Assembly (NCBI GenBank): GCA_020426065.1
Contig: JAGQQT010000214.1
Span: forward strand, 1 to 7,027
Source: Planctomycetaceae bacterium
GTDB taxonomy: Bacteria > Planctomycetota > Planctomycetia > Planctomycetales > Planctomycetaceae
DNA length: 7,027 nucleotides
Direction of reading: 5' to 3'
The notes beneath the pieces were generated by a model. It saw only the letters and a program-made list of their open reading frames with translations. It did no database searches and was not told the origin of the DNA. Position numbers and translations under genes: made by a program. Below are positions 1 to 6,714 of this stretch, piece by piece; the first letter of the stretch is position 1; the number at the start of each line of letters is the position of its first letter.

Positions 1-1422
1 TTTCTGGCGATGCTCCTCAATCCAGCTGCGATAGCGATCTTTGAAGCTGTTCAGCTGAGATTCATCTGCCCCGGCAAAGTGCTCGTTGAAACCAAAGAAG
101 CAGATAAACAGTTCCGGACCAAACTCAACCATGGGGTTGTCAATCTGGGTGTAGTTATCCGGACGCTGCTGGTTTCCGACTTCATCAGCTGGCCAGCCGA
201 AGTTTCTTACCACCAGTTTTTTTCCGGCAAAGCGGGTGTGCAGGATCGATTCGAAATACCCGAACAGGTTCATACGCTCTGCCAGCGAACTTCCCACCAG
301 GGCGACCCGTTCGCCATCGCGGAACTCAAACGGTTGCCCTTTGGCAGATTTTACCTCGGGTTTGTCTCGATATGGCCAGGCAGGAGAACCAGCCGGATCA
401 GGTTGCTGGGGAGACTGTCCCAGGGCAAAAGTCGATGGCTTCAGATTGAGATTTTTCCAGTAATTCTGATCACGGATAAATCCGTAGAAACTGGGGTAGT
501 AAGCATCGACAAATTCCACATTCGCACTGGCCGGGACTTTTTGACCGGTCAGAAAATAGGCGGCGTTGACAATCAGCCGACGCAGATTTTCGTCAACAAA
601 ATCGACGGACGCTCCACCAGTCGTGCAGAACGATTTGCCTTTGGCTTTGCCGTCTGGACTTTCGTAAGTATGCAGCCAGGCAAACGGCTGCATCGGATTA
701 TTCTGCTCCCCTTCTACTTGAGGTGATGCCGGATCCAGTGTTTCCGTTACTGCTCCTCGCAGCAGGATCTGATCAGCATCGCTCAGATGGATGACCCCGT
801 AGACATCGGAAGGGCAGAAGATGTCAGAAACGCTACTGAGGATGGGGTGACTTTTCTGTTCCGCCACTGCCAGTCCACGGGCTCCCTGTTGTTTGTGCCG
901 GCCATGATGGCTGACCCAGGTTTCCCCCAGCATCTTGAGGCCAAACTGACCGAAGGGAACACCACCAAAGTCTCCATTCCCATTGAAGGCATGGGTTGAA
1001 GTACGGATTCCAATAATCGGCTTGCCTGCATTCAGATATTTTGTGATGTAGCTGGCACCGTTGGCATCGGGAGTCCGGAAGCGGGTGCCGATGATCATCA
1101 GGTCGGCCTGATTCAGGGCTTCCAGTCCGCGCAATCCCTGGGAATTGTTGGGATCGATATAGTCTGCCCCCTCCGGTCCAAATGAGAACAGCACGGTGCA
1201 GTGGAATCCATGATGCTGGCTGAGAATCTTGGCGAGCATCGGCATGGTTTCTTCGGTGCGGTATTCTTCGTCACCAGAAACAAGCACAATCCGTTTGCCA
1301 TTTGGCTTGCCGGATGGTTCAAACACAAGCCGTTCTTCAGCTGCCTGGCTGGTTACTGAGTAACTGAACAGGCAAATCAGAATCAGAGGAATCCGAAACA
1401 GTATTCTTATGGAGTTAATCAC
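1..1422 (-). CDS. Secreted ThuA-like + SGNH-hydrolase multidomain protein, 3' end cut by window edge
   Basis: The reading frame is open for 474 codons from a GTG at 1422-1420 to the window edge with no stop. Residues 1-28 look like a Sec signal peptide: Arg at 6 and 10, a hydrophobic core near 11-21 and a likely cut after SQA (25-27), so the protein is probably periplasmic or exported. Residues about 43-292 match a ThuA-like domain (glutamine-amidotransferase-like fold), with IIGIRTSTHAF at 136-146, HPILSSVSD at 192-200 and the late FCTTGGAS segment at 265-272. Residues about 369-474 start an SGNH-hydrolase-like domain: VALVGSSLAERM (block I area), RNFGWPADEV (block II Gly) and FFGFNEHFAG (block III Asn446). 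In Planctomycetes this SGNH type often begins large proteins that continue into a dehydrogenase-like propeller, HEAT repeats and cytochrome c; whether this one does lies outside the window. Substrate unknown. The start is backed by a GAGAAGG site five bases upstream. Confidence 0.88.
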   Translation of the reverse strand, partial: MINSIRILFRIPLILICLFSYSVTSQAAEERLVFEPSGKPNGKRIVLVSGDEEYRTEETMPMLAKILSQHHGFHCTVLFSFGPEGADYIDPNNSQGLRGLEALNQADLMIIGTRFRTPDANGASYITKYLNAGKPIIGIRTSTHAFNGNGDFGGVPFGQFGLKMLGETWVSHHGRHKQQGARGLAVAEQKSHPILSSVSDIFCPSDVYGVIHLSDADQILLRGAVTETLDPASPQVEGEQNNPMQPFAWLHTYESPDGKAKGKSFCTTGGASVDFVDENLRRLIVNAAYFLTGQKVPASANVEFVDAYYPSFYGFIRDQNYWKNLNLKPSTFALGQSPQQPDPAGSPAWPYRDKPEVKSAKGQPFEFRDGERVALVGSSLAERMNLFGYFESILHTRFAGKKLVVRNFGWPADEVGNQQRPDNYTQIDNPMVEFGPELFICFFGFNEHFAGADESQLNSFKDRYRSWIEEHRQK

Positions 1423-1427
1423 AGCAG

Positions 1428-1434
1428 CCTTCTC
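1428..1434 (-). promoter_or_regulatory. Shine-Dalgarno site of the ThuA-like/SGNH gene
   Basis: On the minus strand this reads GAGAAGG, a good match to the anti-Shine-Dalgarno complement, and is separated by five bases (CTGCT) from the GTG at 1422-1420. It is the clearest ribosome binding site in the window. It decides the GTG start, which also leaves a well-formed signal peptide at the N terminus. Confidence 0.65.
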
Positions 1435-1465
1435 GTGGTGTGAGGAGTGGAGTGTGAAGAATCGA

Positions 1466-1493
1466 CTTCAGACAAAAGACAATACGTCTGAAG
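1466..1493. repeat. 8-bp perfect inverted repeat in the divergent intergenic region
   Basis: CTTCAGAC (1466-1473) and GTCTGAAG (1486-1493) are perfect reverse complements separated by 12 bases. A third copy of the core, TGAAG at 1455-1459, can pair instead with CTTCA at 1466-1470, giving two mutually exclusive hairpins. The element sits 44 bp upstream of the GTG of the minus-strand ThuA-like gene, so it would lie in that gene's promoter or leader. It could be an operator for a dimeric regulator, an RNA hairpin, or chance; there is no T-run to make it a terminator. Confidence 0.4.
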
Positions 1494-1892
1494 AGCTGAC
1501 TCTACGGTAAGCTGGGAGCATAACTCTCCCACTGCTTAATCATGCAGAATCGTTTATGCACCCGTCAACCGTTGAGCCTGAATTTCAGCGGAGTTTCCTG
1601 TGGGTTATTGATTTCTGAAATTGGACTCCCAATCAACAGCACTGGACATCGATTGGCCATGTTAATCAGGTCACGCTCTCAGTTCTGGACGAGAGTTGGA
1701 TGGATTATGGCTGTCAGCACGAGTTTTCCATCATGGAATGGGATCCACTCCGATTCTCAGTCAGGGGTTGTTTCACTGCTTGAATCCGAAGGCTCAGGAG
1801 TTATGATGCATCAATGGCCTTGGATGTTGCTGTCAAGGCTGCTCGCCTGTGATTACCGCTCGGATTCATTCCTGCCAACTGATCAAACAACT

Positions 1893-3110
1893 ATGACCGA
1901 ACCACTCTCGAACTCGAATGACCTGTCTGATCTGAATGACAGTGCGATTGACATCGATTTTCAGGTTCCGTTCCGGCATCGTCTTCGTTTTACCGATGAT
2001 GTCATCTCACGTGACCAGTCAGTACTGCTGAACCTGCTGGAGCGTGGAACAGATCGTCCAGCGCGGGTTCAATTCTGGCTCGATGAATATGTGGCTGGAG
2101 CTCATCCGAATCTGGGGCATCAGCTCAGGGCTCTGGTCAAATCCCATCCTGAACAGGTCTCGCTGGCCAGCAACATCCAGATTGTTCCGGGTGGAGAGGC
2201 GATCAAGAATGACATTCACATCCTCGAACGCATGCTGAAAGTCATGAATGCTGCTGACCTGGACCGCCGCAGTTATGTGGTTGCGATTGGCGGGGGAGCG
2301 ATGCTGGATGCGGTTGGCTTTGCTGCTGCAGTTGCTCATCGTGGTATCCGTCTGATTCGGATCCCCACCACCACACTGAGTCAGGCCGATTCCGGTGTGG
2401 GGGTGAAGAACAGTGTGAACCTCTTTGAAAAGAAAAACTGGGTCGGTTCTTTTGCGGTTCCCTGGGGAGTCATTAACGACCGTCATCTGCTGGAGACTCT
2501 GCCTGATCGGGAGTTTCGGGCTGGTTTTTCTGAAGCGGTAAAAGTTTCGTTGCTGAAGGAACCTGCATTTTTCGATCAGATTTGTCAGTCCGCTCGCGAG
2601 ATTTCGCAACGAGATTGGTCGGCTTGCGGTCCAGTGATTCGGCGCTCTGCAGAATGGCATTTACGGCATATCACAAGAGGAGGCGATCCTTTTGAAATGC
2701 TCGAAGCCCGCCCGCTCGATTTTGGTCACTGGTCCGCTCACAAGCTGGAAGTCATGTCCGAGTTTGAAGTTCGACACGGTGAAGCAGTGGCAATTGGCCT
2801 GGCGATTGACGCCATTTATTCCTCCCTGAAACTCGGTTTCCCGGAAGCTGACCGGGACAGAGTGTTAAATTGTCTGCGTGATCTCGGATTTTCCCTGTTC
2901 CATCCACTGCTGCTGAAAACAGATCGGCTGCTGGCAGGTCTGGAAGAATTCCGTCAGCATCTGGGTGGTCAGTTGACGCTCACCATGCTCAAAGGTGTGG
3001 GAAATCCCTGTGAAATCCACGAAGTGGATCACGCCTGCATGCGAGCGGCGATTGAGTCTTTGCAGGTAGGGGAAGGGAAAGGTTGTGATTCTACGTTCAA
3101 GGCAACCTGA
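1893..3110 (+). CDS. 3-dehydroquinate synthase family protein, EboD-like sugar phosphate cyclase
   Basis: A 405-residue cytosolic, NAD- and divalent-metal-dependent cyclase of the dehydroquinate synthase fold. Visible landmarks are the NAD-binding [13 protein letters not shown] (131-143), [16 protein letters not shown] (158-173), KKN at 180-182, SEAVK (213-217), [12 protein letters not shown] (275-286) and RHGEAVAIG (294-302). Predicted metal ligands are Glu214, His279 and His295; Lys172, Lys181, Asn182 and Lys217 match catalytic-site positions of the family. The AHRG, SGVGVKN, GGDPFE and RPLDFGHW pattern is that of EboD-like proteins, not of AroB. Against AroB, the Asn of the LNFGH motif is Asp276, and the positions of the conserved Lys and Arg just upstream hold Arg258 and Ala272. 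The true substrate is therefore probably not DAHP; a heptulose phosphate is plausible. The ATG at 1893 is chosen because it begins about 25 residues before the usual PFRHRLRFT segment; no clear Shine-Dalgarno precedes it. Automatic pipelines may label it aroB. Confidence 0.9.
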   Translation: MTEPLSNSNDLSDLNDSAIDIDFQVPFRHRLRFTDDVISRDQSVLLNLLERGTDRPARVQFWLDEYVAGAHPNLGHQLRALVKSHPEQVSLASNIQIVPGGEAIKNDIHILERMLKVMNAADLDRRSYVVAIGGGAMLDAVGFAAAVAHRGIRLIRIPTTTLSQADSGVGVKNSVNLFEKKNWVGSFAVPWGVINDRHLLETLPDREFRAGFSEAVKVSLLKEPAFFDQICQSAREISQRDWSACGPVIRRSAEWHLRHITRGGDPFEMLEARPLDFGHWSAHKLEVMSEFEVRHGEAVAIGLAIDAIYSSLKLGFPEADRDRVLNCLRDLGFSLFHPLLLKTDRLLAGLEEFRQHLGGQLTLTMLKGVGNPCEIHEVDHACMRAAIESLQVGEGKGCDSTFKAT

Positions 3111-3140
3111 CCTGGTTTCCCTGAATTCATTTCTGCGTAA

Positions 3141-3164
3141 GCAGCTTTCTCTGAGAATTGCTGT
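3141..3164 (+). other. Imperfect hairpin between the cyclase gene and pgi
   Basis: CAGC (3142-3145) pairs with GCTG (3160-3163), enclosing TTCT/AGAA (3147-3150/3154-3157) around a three-base loop with a small internal bulge. It lies 30 bp after the cyclase stop. The nearest T-run (TTTT at 3181-3184) is about 17 bases further on, too far for a standard intrinsic terminator, so this is at most a weak terminator or processing hairpin and may be chance. The rest of 3111-3347 shows no gene. Confidence 0.22.
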
Positions 3165-3336
3165 CGCTGACAAAGCAAAATTTTCTCCTCACGGTTCCTG
3201 CCGGTTCCGAACTGACTTTGCGTCCTGATTCTGTCAATCTGATGCATCCATTCGGTCTAATCTCTGCTCCCGATTGGACATCCCAGCGACGGACCGCTAA
3301 AAATGCAGTCAGCCGAGTTCTCGATCATTTCACATC

Positions 3337-3340
3337 AGGA
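3337..3340 (+). promoter_or_regulatory. Shine-Dalgarno site deciding the pgi start
   Basis: AGGA ends seven bases before the ATG at 3348. It favours that ATG over the in-frame ATG at 3303, which has no purine-rich site before it and would add 15 residues not expected in the family. Confidence 0.5.
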
Positions 3341-3347
3341 TTTCTGT

Positions 3348-4985
3348 ATGAAACCTCAGCCTTTGACAAGTCGGGCCACGTGGTCAAATCTTTCTGCTCA
3401 TGCCAGTCAAATTCGCTCGGAACACCTGCGGACACTGTTTGAGAGCGATCATGGTCGAGCGAAAACCTTCAGTCTGAAGGCTTGCGACCTGTTTTTTGAT
3501 TACTCGAAAAATCGCATCAACTCGCAAACGCTCGATCTACTCCTCGAACTGGCCGAAGATGTCGGTTTGAGCCAGCGTCGAGATGCGATGTTTGCCGGCG
3601 AAAAAATCAATCAAACGGAAAACCGGGCCGTCTTGCACATTGCCCTGCGAGCACCGGAATCTGCCGAGATTCTGGTCGATGGCGAGAATGTCATTCCGGA
3701 CGTGCATCGCGTCCTGCGGAAAATGGAAAAATTCTGCGACCAGATCAAATCAGGAACATGGAAAGGCTATACCGGTAAGCCGATTCGCAATATTGTCAAC
3801 ATCGGGATTGGCGGATCGGATCTGGGACCCGTTATGGCCTATGAAGCCTTGCGACACTATACCGACCGCGAGCGGGTATTCCGCTTTGTTTCCAACGTGG
3901 ACGGCACCGATTTTGTGGAAGCCACCCGCGATCTGGATCCTGCTGAAACACTGTTCATCGTCGCCTCCAAAACATTCACAACTCAGGAAACGATGACCAA
4001 TGCGCTCTCGGCCCGCAGCTGGCTGATGGCAGTCGCTCAGGATGAGGCGGCGGTGGCAAAGCATTTTGTTGCCGTTTCGACCAATGCGGAGAAGGTGGCC
4101 GAGTTCGGGATCAATACCGAGAACATGTTTGAGTTCTGGGACTGGGTTGGTGGACGATATTCCATGACTTCCGCCATCGGACTTTCGAACCTGCTCGCTC
4201 TGGGGAAAGAAAACTTCCGGGGGATGCTGGCCGGATTCCATCTGATGGATGAGCACTTCCGGACGGCTCCGCTCAGAGAAAACCTCCCGGTGCTGCACGG
4301 GCTGCTGAATGTCTGGTATGCCAACTTTTTTGGAGCCAGCACCATTGCTGTCCTGCCGTATGATCAATACCTGAAGAGGTTCCCGGCCTATCTGCAGCAG
4401 TTGACGATGGAAAGCAACGGGAAATGCGTCACGCTCGGAGGCGCTCAGGTTGACTACCAGACGGGTGGGATTTACTGGGGCGAACCCGGCACCAATGGAC
4501 AGCACTCGTTTTATCAGTTGATTCACCAGGGAACTCATGTGATTCCCTGTGATTTCATCGCCTTTGCGAAATCGCTCAACGAGTTGAGTGATCATCATGA
4601 CAAGCTGACCGCGAATGTCTTTGCCCAGACAGAAGCTCTGGCGTTCGGAAAAACGGAACAGGAAGTTAGCGCGGAAGGGACCCGGTCCGACCTGGTTCCG
4701 CATCGGGTATTCCCCGGAAATCGTCCGTCCAATACAATCCTCTGCGAACAACTCACGCCCCAGGTTCTTGGCAGCCTGATTGCCTTATATGAACACAGTG
4801 TGTTTGTTCAAGGTGCGATTTACGATATCAATCCGTTTGATCAGTGGGGTGTGGAACTAGGAAAAGTGCTGGCCAACCGAATCCTGCCAGAACTGGTTTC
4901 AGAAAACCTTCCCACACTGCAGCATGACAGTTCAACAAACCAGTTGATTCGAATGTACCGGGCCTGTCGGGGGCGTTCCGTCTGA
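3348..4985 (+). CDS. pgi: Glucose-6-phosphate isomerase
   Basis: Interconverts glucose 6-phosphate and fructose 6-phosphate in the cytoplasm, in glycolysis, gluconeogenesis and sugar-phosphate supply. The 545 residues match the usual length of the long bacterial/eukaryotic-type Pgi (about 545-550). The two SIS subdomains carry the expected motifs: [10 protein letters not shown] (152-161), SKTFTT (207-212) for phosphate binding, [14 protein letters not shown] (265-278, first family signature) and [15 protein letters not shown] (492-506, second signature). Catalytic positions are all present: Arg270, the base Glu355 in TMESNGK, His386 in [10 protein letters not shown] and Lys506. I see no frameshift or missing key residue. 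The start at 3348 gives the family-typical N terminus with TWSNL and has an AGGA site. It lies 237 bp after the cyclase gene and 65 bp before gatA on the same strand, so co-transcription with gatA is likely, while a promoter of its own is possible. Confidence 0.97.
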   Translation: MKPQPLTSRATWSNLSAHASQIRSEHLRTLFESDHGRAKTFSLKACDLFFDYSKNRINSQTLDLLLELAEDVGLSQRRDAMFAGEKINQTENRAVLHIALRAPESAEILVDGENVIPDVHRVLRKMEKFCDQIKSGTWKGYTGKPIRNIVNIGIGGSDLGPVMAYEALRHYTDRERVFRFVSNVDGTDFVEATRDLDPAETLFIVASKTFTTQETMTNALSARSWLMAVAQDEAAVAKHFVAVSTNAEKVAEFGINTENMFEFWDWVGGRYSMTSAIGLSNLLALGKENFRGMLAGFHLMDEHFRTAPLRENLPVLHGLLNVWYANFFGASTIAVLPYDQYLKRFPAYLQQLTMESNGKCVTLGGAQVDYQTGGIYWGEPGTNGQHSFYQLIHQGTHVIPCDFIAFAKSLNELSDHHDKLTANVFAQTEALAFGKTEQEVSAEGTRSDLVPHRVFPGNRPSNTILCEQLTPQVLGSLIALYEHSVFVQGAIYDINPFDQWGVELGKVLANRILPELVSENLPTLQHDSSTNQLIRMYRACRGRSV

Positions 4986-5050
4986 GATAAGAAATTCTTA
5001 GTTGTGACTGCGTTTACTTCATTCTGCTCCTGAATTCGAAAGACAACAAC
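4986..5050 (+). other. Short pgi-gatA spacer, no terminator
   Basis: The 65-bp gap holds a small AT-rich palindrome, TAAGAA-A-TTCTTA (4988-5000), directly after the pgi stop. A one-base loop and no following T-run make it unlikely to act as a terminator. The gap is short enough for read-through from pgi into gatA. No clear Shine-Dalgarno is seen before the gatA GTG; only a weak GAAAGA lies around 5038-5043. Confidence 0.4.
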
Positions 5051-6487
5051 GTGACTGACTGTATCGATGCCAGAACCTGGATCGAACAAAGCCGGGCCAA
5101 ATCGTTCGATGGAACTGCAGCCCTCGAAGTGATGCTGGATCGTGTATCCACCTATGAAAAGCAGATGGGCGCATTCCTGCAGTTTGAACCGGAGCAGGTT
5201 CGTCAGGATTTTCAGGAGACGGATCGGGAAACGACTCTCCTGGCGGGGATGCCCGTTGCGGTAAAGGATAATCTGTGCGAGACCCATTACCGCACCACCT
5301 GTGCTTCACGCATGCTGGAGAATTTTCATTCCCCCTACACGGCGACCGCTCTTGTCAACCTGCAAAAGCACGGTGGAGTCATTCTGGGTAAAACAAACCT
5401 GGATGAGTTCGCCATGGGATCCTCAACGGAAAACTCCGCGCTGGGAGTTTCTCGGAATCCGTGGAATCCAGATTGCGTGCCTGGAGGTTCTTCGGGTGGT
5501 TCTGCAGTGGCGGTAGCGGCAGGTTTTGCACCGGTTTCTCTGGGGAGTGACACGGGTGGTTCGATTCGGCAACCAGCGGCGTTCTGTGGTGTGGTTGGCC
5601 TGAAGCCGACTTATGGGCGTGTTTCCCGGTATGGCCTGGTTGCGTTTGCGAGTTCACTCGACCAGATTGGTCCGTTTTCGCAGGACGTTTACGGAGCAGC
5701 GGCATTATTGCAGGCCGTGGCTGGATATGATCCACTCGATTCCACATCCATCAATCTGCCGGTCCCGGATTATCTGAACACACTCGATCGTCCTCTGGAA
5801 AATCTCCGGATTGGCTTTCTGGAAGAGTGGTTGTCCGAGGGGGTGGATGATTGCGTGCGTGATTCTGTGACGGCTGCAGTCGACTGCTATCGGAAACTGG
5901 GTGCGACCATTGTCCCTATCAGCTTGCCTCACTCGAAATATTGCGTTGCAACTTACTACGTGATTGCACCATCGGAAGCCTCCAGCAACCTTTCCCGATA
6001 TGACGGCATGCATTATGGATATCGTTCACAGGAAGGAACTTCGCTGCAGGATCTGTATCGAAAGACACGGTCGGAAGGGTTTGGAGCGGAAGTCCAGCGA
6101 CGGATCATGCTCGGCTGCTACGCTCTGTCCAGCGGGTATTATGATGCCTATTACCTGCAGGCGATGAAAATGCGGCGACTCATCCAGCAGGATTATCTGC
6201 AGGCCTTCGAACAGGTTGATCTGCTTTTAGGACCGGTTACGCCAGGTCCGGCATTTCGACGCGGGGAACATGAAAACGATCCTCTGAAGCTGTATCTGGC
6301 AGACATCTTCACGATTGGTGCGAATCTCGCAGGAATCCCGGCAGCATCAATCCCTTGTGGCATGACGGATTCCGGTCTACCGCTGGGCGTTCAGTTACTG
6401 GGGCCGCCCCACTCAGAAGAAAACATCCTGAGAGCAGCCCGGATGTTTGAACATGCCAAGCCCTGGAAAACGTGTCCACTGAAGTAG
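5051..6487 (+). CDS. gatA: Asp-tRNA(Asn)/Glu-tRNA(Gln) amidotransferase subunit A
   Basis: Amidase subunit of the GatCAB complex. It hydrolyses glutamine and passes ammonia to GatB, which amidates misacylated Glu-tRNA(Gln) and/or Asp-tRNA(Asn) in the cytoplasm. The 478 residues fit the family (about 480-490). The amidase-signature Ser-cisSer-Lys triad is intact: Lys72 in AVKDN, Ser147 in PGGSSGGSA and nucleophile Ser171 in GSDTGGSIRQPA, with the spacing known from Staphylococcus aureus GatA (79/154/178). Tyr302, Arg351 and Asp418 fall at the same offset as that enzyme's glutamine-binding Tyr309, Arg358 and Asp425. KTNLDEFAMGSSTENS (114-129) and GLKPTYGRVSRYGLVAFASS (183-202) are typical of GatA rather than of generic amidases. 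The GTG at 5051 gives the normal N terminus; no alternative ATG is suitable. Neither gatC nor gatB is adjacent: pgi is upstream, and a convergent unrelated gene follows. Confidence 0.96.
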   Translation: MTDCIDARTWIEQSRAKSFDGTAALEVMLDRVSTYEKQMGAFLQFEPEQVRQDFQETDRETTLLAGMPVAVKDNLCETHYRTTCASRMLENFHSPYTATALVNLQKHGGVILGKTNLDEFAMGSSTENSALGVSRNPWNPDCVPGGSSGGSAVAVAAGFAPVSLGSDTGGSIRQPAAFCGVVGLKPTYGRVSRYGLVAFASSLDQIGPFSQDVYGAAALLQAVAGYDPLDSTSINLPVPDYLNTLDRPLENLRIGFLEEWLSEGVDDCVRDSVTAAVDCYRKLGATIVPISLPHSKYCVATYYVIAPSEASSNLSRYDGMHYGYRSQEGTSLQDLYRKTRSEGFGAEVQRRIMLGCYALSSGYYDAYYLQAMKMRRLIQQDYLQAFEQVDLLLGPVTPGPAFRRGEHENDPLKLYLADIFTIGANLAGIPAASIPCGMTDSGLPLGVQLLGPPHSEENILRAARMFEHAKPWKTCPLK

Positions 6488-6714
6488 AGTGTACTTTCAC
6501 ATGAACATCTACGGCAGGGCCGAACTCAAGTGGTTGGGGTGAAAACTGCATCTGCTTGGACAGAACACAGCTTTACCATCACTCGGCACGACTGATTCAA
6601 TCGCATGGCACTTACGGAGTCTTCCGCAGGCGAAGCGCCCCCGTCACCCGGTTGGAGTAACACCGATCATTATGGGCCTTGATGAGGACCGGAGGGTAAG
6701 GTGCCTCGTTTCAC
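6488..6714. other. Convergent intergenic gap, nothing recognised
   Basis: This 227-bp stretch lies between the 3' ends of gatA and the minus-strand DUF4432 gene. A 4-bp GC stem with a three-base loop (CGGC/GCCG, 6512-6522) lies 24 bp after the gatA stop, and an AGGTG/CACCT stem lies across the end of the minus-strand gene, but neither is followed by a T-run on the proper strand. I found no tRNA, other RNA gene or coding sequence, and no canonical bidirectional terminator. Confidence 0.5.

Larger units (their letters stand above)
1423..1892. other. Divergent intergenic region with several short inverted repeats, no gene seen
   Basis: About 470 bp separate the two divergent genes, so promoters for both should lie here, but I could not pick convincing -35/-10 pairs. 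Besides the 8-bp repeat at 1466-1493, short stems are visible at 1513-1518/1526-1531 (TGGGAG/CTCCCA), 1620-1624/1629-1633 (ATTGG/CCAAT), 1676-1680/1691-1695 (CTCTC/GAGAG) and 1817-1822/1834-1839 (GCCTTG/CAAGGC). The plus frame of the cyclase happens to stay open back to an ATG at 1542, but those 117 codons show no domain or family likeness I recognise and are better read as leader. No RNA gene or known riboswitch was recognised. Confidence 0.5.

Noticed and set aside
10..726. Plus-strand open frame of 238 codons at the left edge
   Set aside because: It is antisense to the ThuA-like/SGNH gene, whose own frame has a signal peptide and two recognisable domains.
1542..1892. In-frame extension of the cyclase to an ATG at 1542 (522 residues)
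   Set aside because: The extra 117 residues show no domain, signal or family likeness, and the product would be much longer than the roughly 360-405 residues usual for this superfamily; the ATG at 1893 fits the family.
2019..2660. Antisense open frame of 213 codons over the cyclase
   Set aside because: It overlaps the NAD- and metal-binding core of the cyclase on the opposite strand and shows no family motif.
3303..3347. Upstream ATG for pgi at 3303
   Set aside because: It adds 15 residues not expected in Pgi and lacks a ribosome binding site, whereas the ATG at 3348 has AGGA at proper distance.
3750..4751. Long antisense open frame of 333 codons over pgi
   Set aside because: It lies wholly within a well-conserved pgi on the other strand, has no recognisable domain, and is explained by the codon use of the sense gene.
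4988..5000. TAAGAA-A-TTCTTA palindrome after pgi as a terminator
   Set aside because: AT-rich stem, one-base loop and no T-run; it cannot form a stable intrinsic terminator.
6508..6714. Possible RNA gene or small peptide gene in the gatA-DUF4432 gap
   Set aside because: No cloverleaf, no T-arm motif, no SRP or tmRNA hallmark, and the only short ATG frame (13 codons from 6501) has no ribosome binding site.
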